A stretch of 64,000 bases of DNA from an uncultured Hyphomicrobiales bacterium (GTDB lineage Bacteria > Pseudomonadota > Alphaproteobacteria > Rhizobiales > Ancalomicrobiaceae), in NCBI GenBank assembly GCA_903930435.1, contig CAIYYN010000048.1, forward strand, positions 170,600-234,599, in the 5' to 3' direction. Positions 37,738-46,537 of the stretch are shown here, piece by piece (positions within the stretch are counted from its first letter, which is position 1; the number at the start of each line of letters is the position of its first letter). The translations under genes and the position numbers were made by a program. The notes beneath the pieces are model-generated. The model ran no database searches, was not told the origin of the DNA, and saw only the letters and a program-made list of their open reading frames with translations.

Positions 37738-38850
37738 GTGACTGTGATCAATCCAATGTCTTCCGAGGCGGGTACCACCTTGTCACCGGTGCGGGTGTTT
37801 TTCGATCAGGTTCGCACGGCCAGTGAATATGTCATTATCCCGCTGCTGGCGCTCGCCGTCACCTGCATCCTGTTTTCCGGCCTCTTGCTGATTCTGGGGC
37901 AATCGCCCGTCGATTTTTTTGAGCTGTTGTGGCGGGGCGGGTTCGGAACGCCGTTTTCCTGGCAAAACACGCTGACCCGGTCGTCCCCGCTGATCCTGAC
38001 CGCGCTTTGTGTTGCCATCCCGGCCCAACTCGGACTGGTCATCATCGGCGGCGAAGGCGCGCTCGTGCTGGGCGGCTTCATGGCGGCGATCACCGCATTG
38101 CCTTTCCTCGGATGGGCGCCGCCGGCTGTCGTTTTGAGTGTCATGGCCATCGCCGGCGTCACAACAGGTGCAGTCTGGATCGGTGTCGTGGGTGCCCTCC
38201 GGTACTATCGGGGGATTAATGAGACGATTTCCAGTCTGCTGATGTTCTATATCGCCATTGCGATCATGAATTTCTTCGTGGAAGGCGCGTTCAAGGATCT
38301 GGCAAACCCGAACAAGCCCTCGACCAAGTCGATTGGCGACGCGAACATGATTGGCAAGATCCCCGGCATGGACGTTCATTGGGGATTTGTCGTTGGAATC
38401 GCGGTCGCCGTCATCCTCTGGGTTCTGATGAACCGGACGACATTCGGCTTCGCAGCCCGGATCACGGGCGGAAACATCCGCGCGGCCAAGGCACAGGGCT
38501 TGCCGGTTGGACTTTTGATGATTTCGGCCTGTGCCATAGCTGGCGGTTGCGCTGGCCTTGCCGGATTTTTTGAGGTGGCAGCCATTCAGGGCAAGGCGAA
38601 TGCATCGCTCGCGGCAGGCTATGGCTTCACGGGCATTCTGGTCGCATTCCTTGCACGCCAGAATGCATTGGCAGCCGTGCCCTTCGCGATCCTGCTCGGC
38701 GGGATCGCGGCAGCCGGTGGCCTGATCCAGCGCCGCATGGGGCTTCCGGATGCGACCGTCAACGTCTTGACCGGTCTCATGTTCGTGGTCTTGCTGGTGA
38801 GCGAGACGCTTTATGGACGTATCCCACTCTTCAAACCAAGGGAGAGCTGA
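37738..38850 (+). CDS. ABC transporter permease (BMP/sugar type)
   Basis: 370 residues from the GTG at 37738, which has AGGAG 7 nt upstream; the longer frame starting near 37660 lacks one. About nine hydrophobic helices and the BPD_transp_2 signature: LILTALCVAIPAQLGLVIIGGEGALVLGG and the RITGGNIRAAKAQGLPV loop that meets the ATPase. Together with the next permease it forms the membrane pore. Second gene of the operon, 78 nt after the binding protein. Confidence 0.9.
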   Translation: MTVINPMSSEAGTTLSPVRVFFDQVRTASEYVIIPLLALAVTCILFSGLLLILGQSPVDFFELLWRGGFGTPFSWQNTLTRSSPLILTALCVAIPAQLGLVIIGGEGALVLGGFMAAITALPFLGWAPPAVVLSVMAIAGVTTGAVWIGVVGALRYYRGINETISSLLMFYIAIAIMNFFVEGAFKDLANPNKPSTKSIGDANMIGKIPGMDVHWGFVVGIAVAVILWVLMNRTTFGFAARITGGNIRAAKAQGLPVGLLMISACAIAGGCAGLAGFFEVAAIQGKANASLAAGYGFTGILVAFLARQNALAAVPFAILLGGIAAAGGLIQRRMGLPDATVNVLTGLMFVVLLVSETLYGRIPLFKPRES

Positions 38851-38853
38851 GCC

Positions 38854-39780
38854 ATGGCAGTGACAGAACTCGGCTGGACAGGTGTGCCGCTGGCGATGTT
38901 TGCCGGAGCTATCCGCGTATCGACCCCCTTCCTGTTTGTGTCGCTGGGGGAATGCCTGACGGAAAAATCGGGTCGCGTAAATTTGGGGCTGGAAGGCACG
39001 CTGGTTTTCGGGGCCATGAGCGCCTACGCAATCGCCTATCTGACCGGCTCACCCTGGTTGGGTGTGCTGGTTGCCGGAATAGCCGGATCCTGCTTCGGCG
39101 CGATTCATGGCTTTATCTCCAAACTCCCGAAGGTGAATGACGTCGCGCTCGGCATTGCCTTGATGATGTTTGGCACCGGCTCGGCCTTTTTCCTAGGCAA
39201 GTCCTTCATCCAGCCCCAGGCTCCGCATCTGCCGTCGATCGATTTCGGCTTCTGGACGTCGATCCCGCAATTGAAGGTGGCCTTACAGATCAATCCGCTG
39301 TTCTTCGTCGGCCTCGCCATTGCCATCGCGATGTCCTGGATGTTCCGGACTACGCGGATCGGCCTGATTGTGCGCATGACCGGGGATTCATCGGCGACGG
39401 CACTGGCCATGGGCTATTCTGTCGATCGCGTGCGGCTGCTTGCGACGACCGTCGGCGGATTTCTCGCCGGGGTCGGTGGGTCCTTCCTGTCGCTCTATTA
39501 TCCGGGAGCCTGGAATGAAGGCCTGTCCTCAGGGCAAGGGTTGATGGCGGTGGCGCTGGTGATCTTCGCGCGCTGGAGCCCAATGATGTGTTTCTGGGCC
39601 GCGCTACTGTTCGGGGCCGCCGGTGCCATCGGCCCGGCGCTGCAATCCATCGGCATCAGCCAGGGCTATCACTTCTTCAACGCCGCTCCCTACATCCTGA
39701 CGCTCGTGATCATGATCGTCTCGATATCGCCGAAGCGGTCGTTGCGCGGTGCGCCGGGTGAGTTGTCGATCACCAGATAG
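38854..39780 (+). CDS. ABC transporter permease (BMP/sugar type)
   Basis: 308 residues, multiple membrane helices, BPD_transp_2 family. The family segment TEKSGRVNLGLEGTLVFGAMSAY and the ATPase-contact loop VRMTGDSSATALAMGYSVDRVR are visible. GGGAG lies upstream of the ATG, and the gene begins 3 nt after the first permease. Typical second permease of a nucleoside-like importer. Confidence 0.92.
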   Translation: MAVTELGWTGVPLAMFAGAIRVSTPFLFVSLGECLTEKSGRVNLGLEGTLVFGAMSAYAIAYLTGSPWLGVLVAGIAGSCFGAIHGFISKLPKVNDVALGIALMMFGTGSAFFLGKSFIQPQAPHLPSIDFGFWTSIPQLKVALQINPLFFVGLAIAIAMSWMFRTTRIGLIVRMTGDSSATALAMGYSVDRVRLLATTVGGFLAGVGGSFLSLYYPGAWNEGLSSGQGLMAVALVIFARWSPMMCFWAALLFGAAGAIGPALQSIGISQGYHFFNAAPYILTLVIMIVSISPKRSLRGAPGELSITR

Positions 39781-39789
39781 GGTCAAAGC

Positions 39790-40515
39790 ATGACTGACAC
39801 GCTCGATGAACGCATCAACGCGGCGCTTGTTCCCGGTGGTCGGACGCTTCCCGCTGATCCCTATCCCTGGCCATTTGATGGCGATCTCCGGCCTGAGAAT
39901 ACGGCACTTGTCGTTATCGACATGCAGACGGATTTCTGTGGTCCGGGCGGTTATGTCGACAGCATGGGCTACGATATCTCGCTGACCCGCGCCCCGATTG
40001 AACCGCTGAAAGTCCTGTTCGCTGGCATGCGCGCCAAAGGCTATCACATCATCCATACCCGAGAAGGCCACAAGCCGGATCTGTCGGATCTGCCTCAGAA
40101 CAAGCGCTGGCGCAGTCAACGGATCGGCGCAGGGATCGGCGATCAGGGACCATGCGGTCGCATTCTCGTGCGCGGCGAACCGGGGTGGGAAATCATTCCG
40201 GAACTGGCACCTCTGCCCGGTGAAGCCATCATCGACAAGCCCGGCAAAGGCTCCTTCGCCTGCACGGACTTCGAGTTGGTCCTGCGCCTCAAGGGCATTC
40301 GCAACCTGATCCTGACCGGGATTACGACAGACGTCTGCGTCCATACCACGATGCGGGAGGCCAATGATCGTGGCTTTGAATGCCTGTTGCTGGAGGATTG
40401 CTGCGCGGCGACCAAATACGCCAACCATCTCGCGGCCATCGACATGATCAAGATGCAGGGCGGCGTCTTCGGGGCGGTTGCAACATCGGCGCAAGTGCTG
40501 GAGGCGATCGCATGA
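39790..40515 (+). CDS. biuH: Biuret amidohydrolase (isochorismatase-like)
   Basis: 241 residues. Hydrolyses biuret to allophanate and ammonia. The sequence closely fits rhizobial BiuH as I remember it: the [20 protein letters not shown] start, [20 protein letters not shown], and the [11 protein letters not shown] end. The triad is D44 (VVIDMQTDF), K150 ([10 protein letters not shown]) and C183 (TTDVCVHTT); the spacings of 106 and 33 equal those of R. leguminosarum BiuH (Asp36, Lys142, Cys175). It lies inside the transporter operon and its stop overlaps the ATPase start (ATGA). Confidence 0.92.
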   Translation: MTDTLDERINAALVPGGRTLPADPYPWPFDGDLRPENTALVVIDMQTDFCGPGGYVDSMGYDISLTRAPIEPLKVLFAGMRAKGYHIIHTREGHKPDLSDLPQNKRWRSQRIGAGIGDQGPCGRILVRGEPGWEIIPELAPLPGEAIIDKPGKGSFACTDFELVLRLKGIRNLILTGITTDVCVHTTMREANDRGFECLLLEDCCAATKYANHLAAIDMIKMQGGVFGAVATSAQVLEAIA

Positions 40516-42038
40516 CCGACAAGACGATGCCAGCCGTTGGACTTGAAACCGTCGGAATGACGAAGATCTTTGGCTCGCTTGTTGCGCTTGAGGATGCGTC
40601 GATCCGTGTGGCTCCGGGCACTATGCACGCGCTTCTCGGCGAAAATGGCGCGGGCAAATCAACGCTCGTCAAATGCATCATGGGCTTCTACCAGCCGACC
40701 CGCGGCAAGATCATCGTCGATGGCGTCGAAGAGATCGTGCGGAACCCGCGCGATGCCATGAAGCTCAAGCTCGGCATGGTCTATCAGCATTTCACGCTGG
40801 TCCCGAGCCTGACGGCTGCGGAAAACCTCGTCATTTCGCGCCCGGATTGCCCGAGCATCGTCAATTGGACTGCGGAACTTGCCAACCTTGAGGCGTTTCT
40901 GGACCGGATGCCGTTCAAGGTTCCGCTCAGGACACCCGTTTCGTCCCTGTCAGCGGGTGAAAAGCAGAAGCTGGAAATCCTGAAGCAGCTTTACCTTGAC
41001 CGGCGGTTCCTCATTCTGGATGAGCCGACCTCCGTTCTGACACCGGGCGAGGCGGACGAAATCCTTGGCCTGTTGCGCGACATGACGCGGGCGGGCGAAC
41101 TGACGATCCTGATGATCACCCACAAGTTCCGCGAAGTGAACGCCTATTGCGACGAGGTCAGTGTCCTGCGTCGCGGCAAATACGTCGGATCGGGCAAGGT
41201 CTCGGACCTCACCACCGACGAAATGGCGCATATGATGATCGGCGATACCAAGCTGCGTGAACGCTCGGCCCGCGTTGAACAGGGTGCTGACCGGACCGTG
41301 CTCGAATTATCCGCGCTCTTTGCCTCTGATGACGAGGGACTACCTGCGATTGCCTCCGTTGACCTGAAGGTCAAGGCGGGTGAAATCGTCGGGATTGCAG
41401 GCGTTTCGGGCAATGGGCAATCGGAACTCGTCGAAGTCCTGTCAGGCCAGCGTGATCTGGATGATGGCCGCATCTTCATCAATGGCCAGCCGTTTGAGCC
41501 GACGCGTCAGCATATGGACAAGTTCAAGGTGTTTGGCCTGCCCGAAGAGCCGCTGAAAAATGCCACGGCACCCAGACTGTCTGTTGCCGAAAACATGGCC
41601 ATGCGCTCCTTTGACAAGCCGCCGATCTCGCAAAACGGCTGGTGGCTCTCGCCGCGACCGATGAAGGCAAAGGCACGCGAACTGATCGCTCAATACCGCG
41701 TCAAGACGCCCGGTCCTGACACGCCGATCCAGAACCTGTCCGGCGGCAACGTCCAGCGGGCGGTGCTGGCCCGCGAACTGTCGGGGGATGTCGAAGTGCT
41801 GATTGTGGCCAACCCCTGCTTCGGGCTGGATTTTGCGTCGGTGGCCGACATCCGCGCCCAGATCATCGAGCAACGGAATTCGGGAGCGGCGGTGTTGCTG
41901 GTCTCGGAAGATCTGGACGAGATTCTGGAACTGTCGGACCGCGTTGCTGTGATGTCGGAAGGCCATATCACCTATGTGTCGCCCATCGGCGAGACAGACC
42001 GCAACACGATTGGTCACGCCATGGCCGGGGGGCATTGA
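40512..42038 (+). CDS. ABC transporter ATP-binding protein with two nucleotide-binding domains
   Basis: 508 residues from the ATG at 40512, overlapping the biuH stop by ATGA. Domain 1: Walker [10 protein letters not shown] (43-51), signature [12 protein letters not shown], Walker [10 protein letters not shown]. Domain 2 has a degenerate Walker A (VSGNGQSE), signature [12 protein letters not shown] and an altered Walker B (LIVANPCFG), as in the sugar/nucleoside importer class. It energises the BMP system. The next gene starts within its stop codon. Confidence 0.92.
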   Translation: MTDKTMPAVGLETVGMTKIFGSLVALEDASIRVAPGTMHALLGENGAGKSTLVKCIMGFYQPTRGKIIVDGVEEIVRNPRDAMKLKLGMVYQHFTLVPSLTAAENLVISRPDCPSIVNWTAELANLEAFLDRMPFKVPLRTPVSSLSAGEKQKLEILKQLYLDRRFLILDEPTSVLTPGEADEILGLLRDMTRAGELTILMITHKFREVNAYCDEVSVLRRGKYVGSGKVSDLTTDEMAHMMIGDTKLRERSARVEQGADRTVLELSALFASDDEGLPAIASVDLKVKAGEIVGIAGVSGNGQSELVEVLSGQRDLDDGRIFINGQPFEPTRQHMDKFKVFGLPEEPLKNATAPRLSVAENMAMRSFDKPPISQNGWWLSPRPMKAKARELIAQYRVKTPGPDTPIQNLSGGNVQRAVLARELSGDVEVLIVANPCFGLDFASVADIRAQIIEQRNSGAAVLLVSEDLDEILELSDRVAVMSEGHITYVSPIGETDRNTIGHAMAGGH

Positions 42039-42712
42039 TGATCACGGTCGCCGCTGCCCAGCCATTCCCCTTCGCGTTTCCGCCGGATCGCACCGCGCTC
42101 ATCGTCATCGATATGCAGCGCGATTTCATCGAACCCGGCGGGTTCGGCGAGACACTTGGCAATGACGTATCGCTGCTGTCGGCGATCGTTCCGACAACGG
42201 CCCGGCTGATCGGACTGTTCCGCGCGCAGGGCTGGACCATCATTCACACCCGCGAGAGCCATGCGGCTGACCTGGCGGACTGTCCCCCTGCCAAGCGCAC
42301 GCGCGGCGGGCCAGCGCTTCGCATTGGTGACGAGGGACCCATGGGCCGGATTCTGGTGCGCGGCGAGCCGGGCAACGACATCATTCCTGAGCTCGCGCCA
42401 TTGCCGGGTGAAATCATCATCGACAAGCCGGGCAAGGGCGCGTTCTACGCAACCGCGCTCGGCGACATCTTGCGACTGAAGGGCATCACGCATCTGATCT
42501 TCGCCGGCGTGACGACGGAAGTCTGCGTTCAGACAACAATGCGCGAGGCAAATGATCGTGGCTACGATTGCCTGTTGATTGAAGACGCAACGGAGAGCTA
42601 TTTTCCAGCCTTCAAGGCTGCGGCTATCGACATGATCCGTGCCCAAGGCGCAATTGTCGGCTGGACTGCGCCACTTGCCGCACTCGAAGCCGCTGTGAAG
42701 GGAACCCGATGA
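42038..42712 (+). CDS. trtA: Isochorismatase-like hydrolase, probable triuret hydrolase
   Basis: 224 residues from the ATG at 42038 (TGATG overlap with the ATPase stop). Cysteine hydrolase triad D25 (VIDMQRDF), K130 ([10 protein letters not shown]) and C163 (TTEVCVQTT). It resembles BiuH but the middle differs: [21 protein letters not shown] replaces the biuret enzyme's NKRWRSQ segment. Triuret hydrolase (TrtA), known to cluster with biuH, makes 1-carboxybiuret, which is the substrate of the AtzEG encoded directly downstream; that fit is the main reason for this call. Other ureide amidohydrolases (RutB-like) remain possible. Its stop overlaps atzG by ATGA. Confidence 0.68.
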   Translation: MITVAAAQPFPFAFPPDRTALIVIDMQRDFIEPGGFGETLGNDVSLLSAIVPTTARLIGLFRAQGWTIIHTRESHAADLADCPPAKRTRGGPALRIGDEGPMGRILVRGEPGNDIIPELAPLPGEIIIDKPGKGAFYATALGDILRLKGITHLIFAGVTTEVCVQTTMREANDRGYDCLLIEDATESYFPAFKAAAIDMIRAQGAIVGWTAPLAALEAAVKGTR

Positions 42713-42921
42713 CGACGCCGAACTTCGATGCCGAGGTCTATTTCGCGACCATGTCCGCTACAATCGGGTTGCACGTCGATGAAGCGTGGCTTCCGGGCAT
42801 CTACGGAAATCTTCAGGCCGTCAAACGGGCGGCGGATCTGGTGCTCGGGCTGGACCTTGGCGATCACGCTGAACCCGCACCTGTGTTCGAGGCCATGTCA
42901 TTCGAGGATTTGATGCCATGA
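42709..42921 (+). CDS. atzG: AtzG, small subunit of 1-carboxybiuret hydrolase
   Basis: 70 residues; GatC-like/DUF4089 small protein. The AtzG of Pseudomonas sp. ADP is 68 residues and forms an alpha2-beta2 complex needed to fold active AtzE, a relic of an amidotransferase complex. The order atzG-atzE-atzH and the length match. Helical start ([23 protein letters not shown]) and [16 protein letters not shown] are visible. The ATG overlaps the upstream stop and its own stop overlaps the atzE start (both ATGA), suggesting coupled translation. Confidence 0.88.
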   Translation: MTTPNFDAEVYFATMSATIGLHVDEAWLPGIYGNLQAVKRAADLVLGLDLGDHAEPAPVFEAMSFEDLMP

Positions 42922-44303
42922 GTGACACAGCCCTTGAAATTGCGGCCAAGGTCGCATCGGGTCGCTTGTCTGCCGAAACTGCCGTCCGCGATGCCCTCTC
43001 GGTCATTGCGGCTAGAAACCCGGCGCTCAATGCCTTCACCGATGTCACCGCCGAACGTGCTGTCGCGCGGGCCAAGGCAATCGACGCAGAGTTGGCAAAA
43101 GGCGTGAAACACGGGCCGCTGGCCGGCGTTCCCTTCGCGGTCAAAAATCTGTTCGATATCAAGGGCCTCCCGACGCGGTCAGGTTCGAAGATCAATCGTG
43201 AGCTGCCGCCTGCGCCCCAGGATGCAACGCTGGTCGAACGGCTTGAGGCCGCTGGTGCAATCCTCGTCGGCGGATTGAACATGGGCGAATACGCCTATGA
43301 TTTCACCGGCGAGAATGCCCATGACGGCAATTGCCTTAATCCGCATGACCCCTCAAGGATGACCGGCGGCTCATCAAGCGGGTCTGGCTCTGCGGTCGGC
43401 GCAGGTATGGTCCCGCTGGCATTGGGCTCGGATACCAACGGATCGATCCGGGTGCCTGCCTCATTCTGCGGGATCTTCGGACTGAAGCCGACCTATGGGC
43501 GGCTGTCGCGTGCCCGATCCTATCCCTTCGTCGGCAGCCTCGATCATCTCGGGCCGTTCGCGCGGTCGGTTGCTGATCTCGCTGTTGCCTATGACGTGAT
43601 GCAGGGTCCGGATTCCGCTGATCCGCATCTGGCCAAACGGCCCGTGGAGCCGGTGTCGCACAGGATTGGCGAGGGAATTGCTGGTCTCAGGATCGCCCGG
43701 CTCGGCGGCTATTTTGCCAAGAACGGTCATGCGGAAGCCTTTGCGGCCGTCGATGTCGTGGCGAGGGCGCTCGATGTCAAAGCCGAGATCGAGTTGCCAG
43801 AAGTCGCGCGTGCGCGGGCAGCGGGCTTCGTGATCACGGCGGCAGAGGGGGCTGCGCTGCACGCCAATCGCCTCAGGACCCGAGCGCAGGATTTTGATCC
43901 CGATACCCGCGATCGGTTTCTCGCCAATCTGACGATCCCGGCTCTCTGGGTGATCCAATCGCAGAAGTTGCGGTCTTGGTTCCGGGCGAGGGTCGCCGAG
44001 ATTTTCCGTGACGTCGACATCCTGCTGGCTCCGGCAACGCCCTGCGTCGCGCCGAAGTCCGGCACAAAGATCCTGACGCTGGATGGCGTTGATCTGCCAC
44101 TCAGGGCCAATATTGGCGTCTTCACCCAGCCCATCTCGTTCATCGGCCTGCCGGTGGTGGCCGCGCCGATCTGGGTCCCTGACACGCATTTACCATTGGG
44201 CGTGCAGATCATTGCGGCTCCCTGGGCCGAGCACAAGGCGTTGCAGGTGGCGGCCCATCTGGAGCGCGAAGGTATCGCACGTGCACCGGTCGCAAGGGGT
44301 TGA
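42918..44303 (+). CDS. atzE: 1-carboxybiuret hydrolase subunit AtzE (amidase signature family)
   Basis: 461 residues. Amidase-signature triad K76 (FAVKNLFD), S152 (TGGSSSGSG) and S176 (SDTNGSIRVP), Ser-Ser spacing 24 as required. AtzE deaminates 1-carboxybiuret to 1,3-dicarboxyurea in complex with AtzG. Relation to GatA is visible in the GLKPTYGRLSRARSYPFVGSLDHLG segment. It belongs to the same operon as trtA, biuH and the importer. Confidence 0.92.
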   Translation: MSDTALEIAAKVASGRLSAETAVRDALSVIAARNPALNAFTDVTAERAVARAKAIDAELAKGVKHGPLAGVPFAVKNLFDIKGLPTRSGSKINRELPPAPQDATLVERLEAAGAILVGGLNMGEYAYDFTGENAHDGNCLNPHDPSRMTGGSSSGSGSAVGAGMVPLALGSDTNGSIRVPASFCGIFGLKPTYGRLSRARSYPFVGSLDHLGPFARSVADLAVAYDVMQGPDSADPHLAKRPVEPVSHRIGEGIAGLRIARLGGYFAKNGHAEAFAAVDVVARALDVKAEIELPEVARARAAGFVITAAEGAALHANRLRTRAQDFDPDTRDRFLANLTIPALWVIQSQKLRSWFRARVAEIFRDVDILLAPATPCVAPKSGTKILTLDGVDLPLRANIGVFTQPISFIGLPVVAAPIWVPDTHLPLGVQIIAAPWAEHKALQVAAHLEREGIARAPVARG

Positions 44304-44305
44304 AG

Positions 44306-44686
44306 ATGGAGGTGAATATTCCGGACGTACAGGCCGAGTTAACCGCCATCTTCCATGTGTATGAAACCGCGCTGGTGACCAATGATGTCGCCACGCTGGA
44401 TGCCCTGTTTCTTGTCTCGCCCCAGACGATCCGCTACGGCATCACGGAAAATCTCTACGGCTACGACGAGATCGCCGCTTTCCGGAAGGCGCGTCCATCG
44501 GTCGGCCTGATGCGCACCATTGAACAGACTGTCATAACGACCTATGGCCGCGATTTCGGGATCGCCTCAACCTTGTTCCGGCGCGATAATGCACCCGGCA
44601 AGGTTGGCCGCCAGATGCAGACCTGGGTCAGGACGCCTGACGGCTGGAAGGTCGCAGCCGCCCATGTCAGCGTGATTGCGGAATAA
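44306..44686 (+). CDS. atzH: AtzH, 1,3-dicarboxyurea decarboxylating amidase (DUF3225)
   Basis: 126 residues from the ATG at 44306 (AAGGGG 7 nt upstream). NTF2-like DUF3225 fold. Y19 (FHVYETAL) and R43 (QTIRYG) are 24 residues apart, the spacing of Tyr22 and Arg46 reported as needed for the ADP-strain AtzH, which converts 1,3-dicarboxyurea to allophanate. The GRQMQTWVRTPDGWKVAAAHVS end is typical. Last gene of the operon; AtzF is needed next and is encoded 9 kb upstream. Confidence 0.88.
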   Translation: MEVNIPDVQAELTAIFHVYETALVTNDVATLDALFLVSPQTIRYGITENLYGYDEIAAFRKARPSVGLMRTIEQTVITTYGRDFGIASTLFRRDNAPGKVGRQMQTWVRTPDGWKVAAAHVSVIAE

Positions 44687-44690
44687 ATTA

Positions 44691-44752
44691 CGCCCGCGGC
44701 GTGAAAACCACGCAATATCGTACTTTCAACACGGCCAAAAATACCGCGGGCG
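44691..44752. terminator. Inverted repeats between atzH and the MFS gene
   Basis: CGCCCGCGG (44691-44699) is the exact inverse of CCGCGGGCG (44744-44752), and a 5-bp GCGTG/CACGC hairpin lies inside at 44699-44713. This fills most of a convergent gap and may end both transcripts, though no T-run was seen. Confidence 0.4.
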
Positions 44753-44821
44753 CAGTCTGTTTCCAGACCACGCCCGTGGCATCGCGGAGGCCGCTTGGGA
44801 GCTATAATTGCCCGGGTTGGC

Positions 44822-46111
44822 TTATGCCTTTGGCTGGATGCGTTCCTGGGCCGGGTTATGACCAAGGATCATGACCAGGATAGCCCCGACCAATGCGCAG
44901 GCCGCGAGGAACATGATGCTGGCGTATTCGTTGCCAGTTTGATCGCGCAGCTTTCCAAATATCCACGGACCGAAAAATCCACCGAGATTGCCAATTGAGT
45001 TGACCGCCGCGATGCCGACTGCTGCGCTGGTGCCTGACAGGAAGGTCGTCGGAAGTGTCCAGAACACCGGCAGCACGGCGAAGAAGCCGAACCCGGCGAC
45101 ACACAGGAATGCCATCTTGATGGTTGGGTCTGCAACCAACGACGCAGATGCGAGCCCGGCGACAATGATCAGAAGCGGGATGATTGCATGCCACTTGCGC
45201 TCTGCCGTCTGGTCCGAATGACGGCTCCAGACAATCATACCAATAGCACCAACCGCGTAAGGTAACGCATTGACAAGTCCAGCTTGTACATTCGAAAGAC
45301 CAAACGCCTTGACGATCTGCGGCAGGAAGAACGACAGACCATACTGCGGGATGTTGCAGCCCATGTAGACGAAGCCGAGCGCGATGATGCGCCAGTCAAA
45401 CATTGAGCGGACAATCGATAGAACACCATGGCGATCACGATTGGCGCGTTCCATGTCGAGCTGGTTCTGCAACCAGGTGCTCTCTTCCGTTGACAGCCAA
45501 CCGGCAGCCTTCGGACGATCGGTCAGGTAGTAAAGAACGACAGCCGACATCACCAGAGCGGGCAAGGCCTCGATGATGAACATCCACTGCCAACCATGCA
45601 GGCCGGAAACGCCTTCCATGTCCAAGATGTAACCCGAAATAGGCGACCCAATTACTGTTGAGATTGGAATGGCGAACATGAACAGCCCGATAATTCGGGC
45701 GCGATAGGCGGCGGGGAACCAGAGGGTGATGAAGAAGATGATGCCGGGGAAAAAGCCGGCTTCAGCCACGCCGAGCAGCAATCTAACGAATATGATACTA
45801 GATACGCCTTGCACAAAGGCCTGTGCCCCCGTGATAATGCCCCAGGTCAACATGATACGGGCGATCCAGATGCGAGCGCCGAAACGATCAAGTGCCATGT
45901 TGCTTGGTACTTCAAAAATAAAATACGTCCAGAAGAATATTCCTGCCGCGAACCCAAACTCTTGGTTGCTAAGTCCAAGATCCTTACTAATCGGTCCACC
46001 GGCAAAGCTCATATTCACACGGTCCAGATAGGCGATGAAATAGCAAAGCATCAGGAACGGAACGAGCCGCCAGGTCACCTTGCTCATTGTCCGTTTTTCA
46101 AGTTCCGACAT
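44822..46111 (-). CDS. MFS transporter of the anion:cation symporter type (probable sugar-acid importer)
   Basis: 429 residues from the ATG at 46111, which has GGAGGG 7 nt upstream; a start at 46126 lies inside the Shine-Dalgarno region. Twelve hydrophobic segments and ACS-family features: YFIAYLDRVNMSFAG in helix 1, DRFGARIWIARIMLTWGIIT, and RLLLGVAEAGFFPGIIF. Such carriers import galactonate, tartrate and other hydroxyacids with protons. Its promoter carries the LacI-type operator shared with the otn and ltnD genes, so it is the likely tetronate (threonate/erythronate) importer, although it lies 20 kb from them. Confidence 0.85.
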   Translation of the reverse strand: MSELEKRTMSKVTWRLVPFLMLCYFIAYLDRVNMSFAGGPISKDLGLSNQEFGFAAGIFFWTYFIFEVPSNMALDRFGARIWIARIMLTWGIITGAQAFVQGVSSIIFVRLLLGVAEAGFFPGIIFFITLWFPAAYRARIIGLFMFAIPISTVIGSPISGYILDMEGVSGLHGWQWMFIIEALPALVMSAVVLYYLTDRPKAAGWLSTEESTWLQNQLDMERANRDRHGVLSIVRSMFDWRIIALGFVYMGCNIPQYGLSFFLPQIVKAFGLSNVQAGLVNALPYAVGAIGMIVWSRHSDQTAERKWHAIIPLLIIVAGLASASLVADPTIKMAFLCVAGFGFFAVLPVFWTLPTTFLSGTSAAVGIAAVNSIGNLGGFFGPWIFGKLRDQTGNEYASIMFLAACALVGAILVMILGHNPAQERIQPKA

Positions 46112-46263
46112 ATCCGTTCCCTCCAAAAGAACATGTTATGGTCATTCGTCATGGCTGCGAGGCCATGAGCGGCTCTGCCTTACATGCAGGCATGCAGTTT
46201 CTTGGGATCGGCGAGGCCGTATCCAAGCGCTGTTTTAGACTGAAGCGTCAGCACTCACAACAA

Positions 46264-46314
46264 TGTTAGCGCTGACATTGAAAGAATAATTATGGATTTA
46301 TTAAGCATTGTCAA
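46264..46314 (-). promoter_or_regulatory. MFS gene promoter with LacI-type operator
   Basis: On the minus strand TTGACA (46314-46309), a 17-nt spacer and AATTAT (46291-46286) form a good -35/-10 pair. The operator TGTCAGCGCTAACA occupies 46277-46264, just after the -10 where transcription begins, 13 of 14 bases identical to the otn and ltnD operators and in the same orientation. The gene starts 153 nt downstream. Confidence 0.78.
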
Positions 46315-46537
46315 ACTCTTGCGGGGATAAACAAATATTGCAGCGCACAATGCGCCTGCCGCCTGGCATCCAGTTCCGATTGGCCACGCCCGGAGATTGA
46401 ATGCAAAATGAACTTAAATATCAGAAATAATTGAATAAATTTCATCGGGACTGCCGATTTCGTCCAGCGATTCACGGTTCTGCCATCTCCTGTTGAATAA
46501 GATCCAGCCGGTAACTTTTGATTAACTATAATTGCAA
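46315..46537. other. Gap between MFS promoter and the tetR 3' end
   Basis: About 220 nt; no gene or recognised signal beyond the MFS promoter to its left. Confidence 0.4.

Noticed and set aside
33230..44700. Cyanuric acid hydrolase (AtzD/TrzD) in the ureide locus
   Set aside because: No protein of this three-fold repeated family is present, so a cyanuric acid pathway is not supported by this window.
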